DNA of 64,000 bases from contig JAQUIG010000001.1 of assembly GCA_028683435.1 (NCBI GenBank), positions 72,393-136,392 of the forward strand, given 5' to 3'. Each line of letters begins with the position of its first letter. Positions within the stretch are counted from its first letter, which is position 1. The DNA comes from Desulfuromonadaceae bacterium. GTDB lineage: Bacteria > Desulfobacterota > Desulfuromonadia > Geobacterales > Pseudopelobacteraceae. The translations under genes and the position numbers were made by a program. Below the pieces are notes generated by a model. It searched no databases. It saw nothing but the letters and a program-made list of their open reading frames with translations, and had not been told where the DNA came from. Below, in pieces: positions 57,865 through 64,000 of the stretch.

Positions 57865-58218
57865 TCAATCAGGGGGGGTGATGTCTTCAGCTGTGCTGCT
57901 CCCCGTTTCAATCAGTGATATCTGGCGGGTCAGCGCGCCGGTCTCCTCCAGAAGCAGGTCTGCAAGAGCGGGTACCAAGGGGAATTCTCCATTGCGGATC
58001 CGCCCCAGCTGGCCCTCAATGGTATGGGCAATCGCCACAAGCTTCTCATACCCCATGGTCGCCGCCATTCCTTTCAGAGAGTGAGCATGGCGAAAGAGTT
58101 CATGTATTGCAGTGCCGTCGCCGGGGGATTCTTCGAGGTGTACGATCAGCTCACTGAACGCGGAGAGATGGCTGCGGGCTTCAGTGACGAACAGATCCCT
58201 GTAGGGGGACATGTCCAT
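57865..58218 (-). CDS. Histidine phosphotransfer (Hpt) domain protein
   Basis: A 117-residue stand-alone Hpt protein. The phosphoacceptor His46 lies in RHAHSLKGMAATMGYEKLVAIAH, the CheA P1/Hpt signature. It has no other domain. It starts 3 bp after the stop of a CheY-like gene, so they form a two-gene phosphorelay unit (inference). Confidence 0.88.
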   Translation of the reverse strand: MDMSPYRDLFVTEARSHLSAFSELIVHLEESPGDGTAIHELFRHAHSLKGMAATMGYEKLVAIAHTIEGQLGRIRNGEFPLVPALADLLLEETGALTRQISLIETGSSTAEDITPPD

Positions 58219-58221
58219 TGG

Positions 58222-58584
58222 TCAATCACCCAGGCTTTCCAGTACTTCAGTCACCTTCTCGGGGGTAAACGGCTTCTGAATAAAGGCTCTGGCGCCCAGA
58301 TCGAGCGATTTCCTGATGACCTGTTCCTGCCCGATCGAGGAGCAGACAACAACCTTTGACTCCGGGCAGATGCTGATGATCGACCCCAGGAGGTGGAGAC
58401 CGTTTGAGTCAGGCAGGATAATGTCCAGCAGGATAAAATCCGGGTGGCTGGCATGGAGTTGTTTCAGCGCCTCTATGCCGCTTGCCGCCTCGGCGACGAC
58501 GACGTACCCCGTTTCAGCAAGGATCCCGCGCAGAATCTTGCGCATGAAGAGTGAATCATCGACAATCATCACGGTCCTGCCCAT
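58222..58584 (-). CDS. CheY-like single-domain response regulator
   Basis: A 120-residue receiver domain only. It has Asp9/Asp10 (MIVDDSLFMRKIL), phosphoacceptor Asp54 (FILLDIILPD), and Lys104 (FIQKPFTP). There is no output domain, so it probably relays phosphate or binds a partner. It lies 3 bp after gatB and 3 bp before the Hpt gene, in the same direction. Confidence 0.92.
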   Translation of the reverse strand: MGRTVMIVDDSLFMRKILRGILAETGYVVVAEAASGIEALKQLHASHPDFILLDIILPDSNGLHLLGSIISICPESKVVVCSSIGQEQVIRKSLDLGARAFIQKPFTPEKVTEVLESLGD

Positions 58585-58587
58585 AGC

Positions 58588-60030
58588 TTACCCCTTTAAT
58601 TTGCTCAGCAGCAGCTCGTTGACGACTGACGGATTGGCTTTCCCCCGGCTGGCTTTCATGACCAAACCGACGAAAAAGCCGAATACTTTCTCCTTGCCGC
58701 CGCGATACTCAGCCACCTGTCCGGCATTGGCAGCCAAGATTTCGTCGATGATGCTCTCTATCGCACCGCTGTCGGAAACCTGTACCAGTCCCTGCTCTTC
58801 GACAATGCTCTGCGGAGTCTTGCCGCTCTTCCACATCTCTTCAAAAACAGTTTTGGCGATCTTGCCCGAAATGGTGCCGATGTCAATCAGCTTCAGCAGC
58901 TCCGCCAGCTGCCCCGGAGCCACCGGACACGCCTCAATGGACACTCCGCTGTCATTAAGGGCCCGGGTGATTTCCCCCATGGTCCAGTTGCTGACCGCCT
59001 TTGCGTTGCCGCCGGCGGCAACGCCCGCTTCAAAATAGTCGGCCAGGGCCCGGCTTGAGGTCAGTACTTCGGCGTCGTAGAGTGTCAGCCCGAGATCGGC
59101 AATAAAGCGCCTCTGCCGTTGCTCCGGCAGCTCCGGCAGCTCCCGGCGCGAGCGTTCTATCCAGTCGTCGCTGATAACCAGCGGCACCAGATCGGGATCG
59201 GGGAAATAGCGGTAATCGTGGGCCTCCTCCTTGCTGCGCATCGAGCGGGTTGTGCCGCTGTCCGGGTCAAACAGGCGTGTTTCCTGAACAACTGCGCCGC
59301 CATCCTCGATCAGATCGATCTGGCGCCGGATCTCATATTCGATCGCCTGTTTGACAAATTTGAAGGAATTGACGTTCTTGATCTCGGCCCGCGTGCCGAG
59401 AGTGGCTGAACCGATCGGCATAACCGAAACGTTGGCGTCGCAGCGGAAACTTCCCTCTTCCATGTTGCCGTCGCAAATTCCGAGCCAGGTTACGATCTCG
59501 TGCAGCTGCTTCAGGTAGACAACCGCTTCGTCAGACGAACGGAGATCCGGTTCGGAAACAACTTCCAAGAGCGGTGTGCAGGCCCGGTTCAGGTCAACAC
59601 CCGAACCATCGCCAGGGCCGGAAAGTTCCCCATGCACCAGTTTACCTGCATCCTCTTCCATATGGATGCGGGTGATTCTGATCCGCTTGGTTTCTTGTCC
59701 TTCAACCAGTATGTCGAGCCATCCCCACTGACAGATCGGATCTTCAAACTGGCTGATCTGGTACCCCTTGGGAAGATCGGGATAGAAGTAGTTCTTGCGG
59801 GCAAAAAGGCTGCGCGGTGTGATGGAACAGTTGGTGGAGAGACCGGCCTTGATGGCGAATTCCACGACCTTCTTGTTGAGCACCGGCAGGGCGCCGGGGA
59901 GTCCGAGGCAGACAGGGCAGGTCTGGGAGTTCGGCTCGGCGCCGAACTTTGTCGAGCAGCCGCAGAATATTTTAGTGTCGGTCAGGAGCTGGACGTGAAC
60001 TTCAAGGCCGATGACGGGCTGGTATTTCAT
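58588..60030 (-). CDS. gatB: Aspartyl/glutamyl-tRNA amidotransferase subunit B
   Basis: A 480-residue subunit of the amidotransferase that makes Gln-tRNA(Gln) or Asn-tRNA(Asn) from the misacylated forms. It shows [12 protein letters not shown], the metal-binding [23 protein letters not shown] and [20 protein letters not shown], plus GATB_YqeY-type helices at the C-terminus. It follows gatA by 19 bp in a gatCAB operon. Confidence 0.96.
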   Translation of the reverse strand: MKYQPVIGLEVHVQLLTDTKIFCGCSTKFGAEPNSQTCPVCLGLPGALPVLNKKVVEFAIKAGLSTNCSITPRSLFARKNYFYPDLPKGYQISQFEDPICQWGWLDILVEGQETKRIRITRIHMEEDAGKLVHGELSGPGDGSGVDLNRACTPLLEVVSEPDLRSSDEAVVYLKQLHEIVTWLGICDGNMEEGSFRCDANVSVMPIGSATLGTRAEIKNVNSFKFVKQAIEYEIRRQIDLIEDGGAVVQETRLFDPDSGTTRSMRSKEEAHDYRYFPDPDLVPLVISDDWIERSRRELPELPEQRQRRFIADLGLTLYDAEVLTSSRALADYFEAGVAAGGNAKAVSNWTMGEITRALNDSGVSIEACPVAPGQLAELLKLIDIGTISGKIAKTVFEEMWKSGKTPQSIVEEQGLVQVSDSGAIESIIDEILAANAGQVAEYRGGKEKVFGFFVGLVMKASRGKANPSVVNELLLSKLKG

Positions 60031-60049
60031 AATAAAAGTACTCCGGAAG

Positions 60050-61504
60050 TTAAATCGTTGCTTTTCTCAAGTGCCATTCAGTCGCCTGCTCAAAAGCATA
60101 GCCGGCCCGCAGGACTGTTTCCTCGTCGAACGGTTTGCCGATCAGTTGCAGGCCGATCGGCAAGCCGGAGTTCGAAAAGCCGGCCGGGAGCGACATGGCG
60201 CAGGTGCCGGCCAGGTTGACCGGGATGGTGAAAATATCGGACAGGTACATCTGAAGAGGATCGTTTACCTTTTCGCCGATCTTGAACGCCGGTGTCGGTG
60301 CGACAGGTGTCAGCATGATATCTACATTCGCAAAAGTCGCCATGAAATCATTCATGATCAGCGTACGCACTTTTTGTGCTTTAACGTAATAGGCGTCATA
60401 ATAGCCGGATGAGAGGGCGTAGGTGCCGAGCATGATGCGGCGTTTCACTTCAACCCCGAAACCTTCGCTGCGGCTTTTGTTGTACATGTCGAGGAGGCAG
60501 TCTGCGTCGGCACGGTGACCAAAGCGGACTCCATCGTAGCGGGCCAGGTTGGAGCTGGCTTCAGCGGTGGCGATCAGATAATAGGTTGCCACGGCGTAAT
60601 CGGTGTGCGGCAGAGAAATATCAACAAATTCGGCTCCGAGCCGCCGGTAGGTCTCAATCGCAGCATCCATGGCCCTTTGCACGTCAGGGTCGAGGCCGGC
60701 GATGAAGTACTCTTTCGGCAGGCCGATCTTCAGCCCCTTCACACCTTTTGTCAGGGAGGCGGCATAGTCCGGCACCGGGGTATCAACGCTGGTGGAATCC
60801 ATGGGGTCATGGCCGGCAATTACACCCAGCATGGCCGCGCAGTCAGCCACGTCACGGGTCAGCGGCCCGACCTGGTCCAGAGAAGATGCGTAGGCAATGA
60901 CACCGTAGCGGGAAACCCGGCCGTAGGTCGGTTTCAGGCCGACGCAGCCGCAGTGGGAAGCAGGTTGGCGTATGGATCCGCCGGTGTCCGTTCCGAGCGT
61001 GGCGATTGCCTCACCTGCGGCAACTGCCGCCGCCGAACCACCCGACGATCCTCCCGGAATGCAGGAGGTGTCCCACGGATTACGGGTGATTCCGTAAGCG
61101 CTTGATTCGTTTGAGGAGCCCATGGCGAACTCATCCTGGTTCAACTTGCCGAGCAGCACCGCTCCCCGTCCCTCCAGCTTCTTCCAGGACGTCGCGCTGT
61201 AGGGTGGGACAAAATTTTCGAGAATGCGGGAGCCGCAGGTTGTGAGGACCCCCTCAGTCAGAAAAATATCTTTTATTGCCAGCGGAATGCCGGTGAGCAA
61301 CGTACATTCCCCTGCGGCGATCTGGCGGTCTGCGGCAGTTGCCGCTGCCAGCGCACCTGCCGCAGTCACGGTGATGAAAGAACCGACCTGCGGCTCAACC
61401 GATTTGATGCGCTCCAGCATGGCAGTTGTAGCTTCTACTGAAGAGAGCTGTTTATCCTTCAGTGCGCTATGGAGTTCGTAGATGGTCATGTCAAAAATAT
61501 TCAT
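60050..61504 (-). CDS. gatA: Aspartyl/glutamyl-tRNA amidotransferase subunit A
   Basis: A 484-residue amidase-signature enzyme that releases ammonia from glutamine. It has the catalytic Lys in [14 protein letters not shown], the [14 protein letters not shown] segment and [15 protein letters not shown] carrying the Ser-cisSer-Lys triad. AAGGA precedes the ATG at 61504; another in-frame ATG five codons later is possible. Confidence 0.96.
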   Translation of the reverse strand: MNIFDMTIYELHSALKDKQLSSVEATTAMLERIKSVEPQVGSFITVTAAGALAAATAADRQIAAGECTLLTGIPLAIKDIFLTEGVLTTCGSRILENFVPPYSATSWKKLEGRGAVLLGKLNQDEFAMGSSNESSAYGITRNPWDTSCIPGGSSGGSAAAVAAGEAIATLGTDTGGSIRQPASHCGCVGLKPTYGRVSRYGVIAYASSLDQVGPLTRDVADCAAMLGVIAGHDPMDSTSVDTPVPDYAASLTKGVKGLKIGLPKEYFIAGLDPDVQRAMDAAIETYRRLGAEFVDISLPHTDYAVATYYLIATAEASSNLARYDGVRFGHRADADCLLDMYNKSRSEGFGVEVKRRIMLGTYALSSGYYDAYYVKAQKVRTLIMNDFMATFANVDIMLTPVAPTPAFKIGEKVNDPLQMYLSDIFTIPVNLAGTCAMSLPAGFSNSGLPIGLQLIGKPFDEETVLRAGYAFEQATEWHLRKATI

Positions 61505-61523
61505 GGTGATGAATTCCTTGCTT

Positions 61524-61811
61524 TTATTCGATTACTTTCGGTACGGCAAAAAAACTGCCTGCACGTTCCGGGGCGTTGGCTAAAGCCTTCTCCAGGCCGA
61601 TGGAAGGACGTACAACATCTTCTCGAAACGAATTCTCCATCGGTACGGCGTGCGAGGTCGGAATAATCCCTTCGGTATCCACCCCCTTCAATTTTTCCAC
61701 ATAACCGAGAATTGCATCCATCTGTCCGGCAAACAGCTCTTTTTCCCCGGGGGTGAGTTCAAGCCGTGCCAGTCGTGCCACATACTCGACATCTGCTGTC
61801 GTCATCTTCAT
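61524..61811 (-). CDS. gatC: Aspartyl/glutamyl-tRNA amidotransferase subunit C
   Basis: A 95-residue subunit starting [20 protein letters not shown] and ending in [13 protein letters not shown], the conserved C-terminus. The ATG at 61811 follows GGAG by 9 nt; an upstream TTG would lie directly after the Shine-Dalgarno and is excluded. First gene of the gatCAB operon. Confidence 0.93.
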   Translation of the reverse strand: MKMTTADVEYVARLARLELTPGEKELFAGQMDAILGYVEKLKGVDTEGIIPTSHAVPMENSFREDVVRPSIGLEKALANAPERAGSFFAVPKVIE

Positions 61812-61914
61812 TAGTGTCAACTCCCAAAATCAATAATTGCCGCATTTTTGTACCATGAAATCTTTGCCGTTACAACATTGATCAGATCAATTAAACCCCC
61901 ATAAAATTTTTCAC

Positions 61915-61943
61915 TTGACACGATTGCACTCTTTCGGTACGTT
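61915..61943 (+). promoter_or_regulatory. Promoter of rplM-rpsI
   Basis: A perfect TTGACA (61915-61920) is 17 bp from TACGTT (61938-61943). A small hairpin (CCTGTA 61967-61972 with TACAGG 61979-61984) lies in the leader just before rplM; a regulatory role is possible but unproven. Confidence 0.55.
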
Positions 61944-62007
61944 ACACCTCTTCAAAAAAATCATGGCCTGTATTAATCTACAGGTTGTACTGCGGATGGG
62001 GAAATCT

Positions 62008-62436
62008 ATGAAAACAGAAGTAGCTAAAGCAGAAAATGTAAAACGTGACTGGTACATTGTTGATGCACAGGATGCTGTTCTGGGGCGGCTTTCAACACAG
62101 ATCGCCAGTGTGTTACGCGGTAAAAACAAGGTTCTCTTTACACCCAGCGTTGATACCGGCGATTTTGTTATCGTCATAAACGCTGAGAAGATAGCCCTGA
62201 CCGGCCGCAAATTAGCCGACAAAATTTATTACAGCCATTCCGGTTATGTCGGTGGACTGAAAGAGATTACGGCGGGTAAACTGCTTGAAAAGAAGCCGCA
62301 AGATCTTATCAAAAAGGCTGTTAAAGGGATGCTCCCCAAGAATAAACTTGCAAGCGCCATGCTCAGCAAGCTTAAAATCTATGCAGGACCAAGCCATCCA
62401 CATGCTGCTCAGCAGCCCAAGAACCTGGCGCTTTAA
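62008..62436 (+). CDS. rplM: 50S ribosomal protein L13
   Basis: A 142-residue protein, the normal L13 length. It contains [16 protein letters not shown], a conserved GRLS core, and [17 protein letters not shown], ending with the typical [11 protein letters not shown]. The ATG at 62008 gives the family N-terminus ([15 protein letters not shown]); a longer frame from 61915 would overlap the promoter. rpsI follows after 21 bp. Confidence 0.96.
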   Translation: MKTEVAKAENVKRDWYIVDAQDAVLGRLSTQIASVLRGKNKVLFTPSVDTGDFVIVINAEKIALTGRKLADKIYYSHSGYVGGLKEITAGKLLEKKPQDLIKKAVKGMLPKNKLASAMLSKLKIYAGPSHPHAAQQPKNLAL

Positions 62437-62457
62437 TACTATTAAGGAGAAAACGAT

Positions 62458-62850
62458 ATGGCAGCAGTCAGTTATTATGGAACAGGCAAGCGCAAGACTT
62501 CAATTGCTCGTGTATGGCTTAAGCCTGGCGTAGGCACTTTTACCGTCAACCACAAAACCCTCGATGAATATTTCGGCCGCGAAACCTCCAAGATGGTTGT
62601 GCGTCAGCCGTTTGAGCTGGTTGAAAAAGTCGGCATTTTTGATGTGTTCGTAACTGTTGCCGGTGGCGGCGATACCGGTCAGGCCGGTGCCATCAAGCAC
62701 GGTATAACCAAAGCCCTGCTCCTGCACGAGCCCGAACTGCGCGGCGTCCTCAAAAAAGCCGGTTTTATCACTCGAGACTCACGCATAAAAGAGCGTAAAA
62801 AGTACGGCAGAAAAGGTGCACGTGCCCGCTTCCAGTTCTCCAAGCGTTAA
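62458..62850 (+). CDS. rpsI: 30S ribosomal protein S9
   Basis: A 130-residue protein starting [19 protein letters not shown], with [20 protein letters not shown]. It ends in the signature basic tail [22 protein letters not shown], whose terminal Lys-Arg contacts the P-site tRNA. AAGGAG precedes the ATG. Confidence 0.97.
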   Translation: MAAVSYYGTGKRKTSIARVWLKPGVGTFTVNHKTLDEYFGRETSKMVVRQPFELVEKVGIFDVFVTVAGGGDTGQAGAIKHGITKALLLHEPELRGVLKKAGFITRDSRIKERKKYGRKGARARFQFSKR

Positions 62851-62880
62851 TCACTGGATTACACAGAACGGCTCTCGTAC

Positions 62881-62915
62881 ATGGGGAAATCCGCAAGGGT
62901 TTCCCCATCTTTTTT
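62881..62915 (+). terminator. rplM-rpsI terminator
   Basis: ATGGGGAAA (62881-62889) pairs with TTTCCCCAT (62900-62908), followed by CTTTTTT. Confidence 0.85.
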
Positions 62916-62926
62916 GCCTAAATTCA

Positions 62927-63300
62927 AAATATGATGAATAACGAAGTGCAGAGACTCTTTACTGATATTAATCCGCTCTGCAACCTCCTTGGTACATCCT
63001 GACGGGCTTCATACGATAACTCTGACCACAGAGCTGCCAGCTTCGTTGCCTGCCTAACTACATGCTGCCATCCAACATCCTCACTGTTAATGAAGTCAAT
63101 TTCCCCCTGCAAGCGCGGAACCTCCTGCGAGATATTATCCCGCCAAACCGTCAGAGGTTCGAATCGTGATGAAAGGATTCTTTATGGATGACGTTGTCTT
63201 CTGCCAGATCAGCCAACGTATTGATCTTCTAATTGATGCCCTTCAAATCGTGCTTTAACAACTCCAGCCTGTTTTTCCATGCCCTTCAGATTAATTTCAT
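62927..63300 (-). pseudogene. Decayed C-terminal fragment of a serine recombinase
   Basis: On the minus strand two frames together read like the coiled-coil C-terminus of a large serine recombinase. One gives LELLKHDLKGIN, a TAG, then KINTLADLAEDNVIHKESFHH. After a 1-base shift the other gives RFEPLTVWRDNISQEVPRLQ, then GEIDFIN and ATKLAALWSELSYEARQDV. The pattern (KINTL.DL.EDN.I.KE.F, then PRLQ.EIDF and a W.L..E.R. helix) is what such proteins show before their C-terminal end. No catalytic N-terminal domain is present. An in-frame stop and frameshifts make it non-functional. Confidence 0.5.
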
Positions 63301-63581
63301 TGTCACCTGCCGATTGTTTATGAGGCGCAGTGTGCCTGGATCTGTATTGCCGGACATTTATTTCAACTGTATAGATATAAAATACAAAAACGATTTTTCA
63401 CTTTTTTTGATATATAATATAATAACAGTGACTTACCATGATCCAACTGCTTGTTGACAAAGCCTACTGAATAATAAATTAATACACAAATATGTATATG
63501 GCCAGTCCGATAAACCCCCATATGTTTATTATATTCAATTATGCTGACGTGTTAGGAAGATATGTATTGTTTTCAGATAAC
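63301..63581. other. AT-rich non-coding stretch
   Basis: About 280 bp of markedly AT-rich sequence with no plausible gene on either strand. A 74-codon plus-strand frame (63233-63457) lacks a ribosome site and any recognisable composition. Confidence 0.5.
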
Positions 63582-63598
63582 TTGGCACCTTTCATGCT
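63582..63598 (+). promoter_or_regulatory. Sigma-54 promoter
   Basis: TTGGCAC (63582-63588), five bases, then ATGCT (63594-63598) gives GG and GC exactly 12 bp apart, matching the -24/-12 consensus TGGCAC-N5-TTGCW at all but one position. It lies about 60 bp upstream of the small membrane protein gene. Confidence 0.7.
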
Positions 63599-63660
63599 AA
63601 TTAGATAAGTAAGAACGTGAAGCTGTTATTACTTATCCGCAACACTAAAGGAGAAATATC

Positions 63661-63921
63661 ATGAAAACGACAACTACAATTATCAACACCGTAACCGTAC
63701 TGCTTGCAAGTCTTACTTCTGCCATCGCCTCTGCTGCCCCTGGTGACGTTGACACCAGCCTCACCTTCAACAGCGGTATTCTAGTGCTGGCCTTTGCCGG
63801 ATTTCTTGCTTTAGTCGTGGTTGTACAGGCCATTCCTGCTGTCATTACGCTGTACTCAATGATCAAAGCCGCCGCTTCGGAAAGCAGCAAGAGCGAAGCG
63901 GCCGCGTCGACGCATAAATAA
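63661..63921 (+). CDS. Small membrane protein with signal peptide, unknown function
   Basis: An 86-residue protein preceded by AAGGAG. The first ~25 residues look like a signal peptide (MKTTTTIINTVTVLLASLTS, AIASAA). A second hydrophobic helix covers ~39-66 (GILVLAFAGFLALVVVVQAI, then PAVITLYS). An Ala/Ser/Lys-rich tail follows. I recognise no family. A sigma-54 promoter lies upstream and another small gene follows after 20 bp, so a regulated envelope-stress or surface function is possible (inference). Confidence 0.75.
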   Translation: MKTTTTIINTVTVLLASLTSAIASAAPGDVDTSLTFNSGILVLAFAGFLALVVVVQAIPAVITLYSMIKAAASESSKSEAAASTHK

Positions 63922-63941
63922 TAAATACGGAGGGCAGTACC

Positions 63942-64000
63942 ATGCTAGACATCTTTAATTCTGTAGGGTACGTAAAGTCAGTATTCACTCTGGTGGATTT
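63942..64000 (+). CDS. Unknown gene, truncated by window end
   Basis: Only 19 codons are visible, starting MLDIFNSVGYVKSVFTLVD, behind GGAGG. It follows the small membrane protein by 20 bp and is probably in the same sigma-54 transcript. No function can be given. Confidence 0.6.
   Translation, partial: MLDIFNSVGYVKSVFTLVD

Noticed and set aside
57612..57911. A 99-codon minus-strand open frame between lolA and the Hpt gene.
   Set aside because: It overlaps the Hpt gene, is compositionally odd (Arg/Pro-rich) and lacks a ribosome site.
63233..63457. A 74-codon plus-strand open frame in the AT-rich region.
   Set aside because: No ribosome site, no recognisable composition, and it overlaps the recombinase remnant on the other strand.

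Overview
The window reads as the chromosome of a Geobacter-like deltaproteobacterium (Desulfuromonadota/Geobacterales). The evidence is a periplasmic triheme cytochrome c7 of the PpcA type, the hisZ-purA pair, a glnE/DUF116/fmt/def cluster, a sigma-54 (NtrC-type) regulator with its kinase, FlbD-MotA-MotB, pyruvate phosphate dikinase and an anaerobic-type cobalamin gene. Coding density is high and most genes have clear Shine-Dalgarno sites.

Layout. 1-13.6 kb: the start of a chromate transporter gene, mtnA-glnE, a convergent def-fmt-DUF116 operon, a small protein, an HDOD protein, a secreted TPR protein with its own promoter, and a very large GH13 amylase-family protein. 13.6-25.9 kb: an accessory defence island between the convergent amylase and purA genes. 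It holds a type I restriction-modification operon (hsdR-hsdM-hsdS), two small unknown genes, an OLD-type ATPase/TOPRIM nuclease, a protein with a HEPN-like RNxxxH motif whose 5' end looks frameshifted, a three-gene operon (STAS-like/GHKL ATPase, DUF4325 STAS-like protein, PIN nuclease) and a broken winged-helix gene. Two similar hairpins bracket the island. 25.9-35.1 kb: purA, hisZ, a lipoprotein, metX under a SAM-I riboswitch, a TtcA-like thiolase, motB-motA-flbD, and a DRTGG protein.

35.2-45.6 kb: a TPP riboswitch and thiS-thiG-thiE, a radical SAM gene, gltX, uvrB, the c7 cytochrome, an orphan gspG pseudopilin and ppdK. 45.7-61.8 kb, mostly minus strand: cobL (cbiET), typA, a proA/CoA-binding operon, a lipoprotein-like outer-membrane barrel gene, a sigma-54 two-component pair, rimO, yajQ, lolA, an Hpt protein, a CheY-like regulator and gatCAB. 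61.9-64 kb: rplM-rpsI, a decayed serine recombinase, and a small membrane protein behind a sigma-54 promoter, followed by a gene cut by the window end.

The most interesting region is the island. Its right half combines what looks like a partner-switch module (GHKL kinase-like ATPase plus STAS-like proteins) with a PIN ribonuclease in one translationally coupled operon. I do not know this as a named defence or toxin system. No tRNA, rRNA or CRISPR array was seen. Family calls rest on motifs read by eye; no searches were run.
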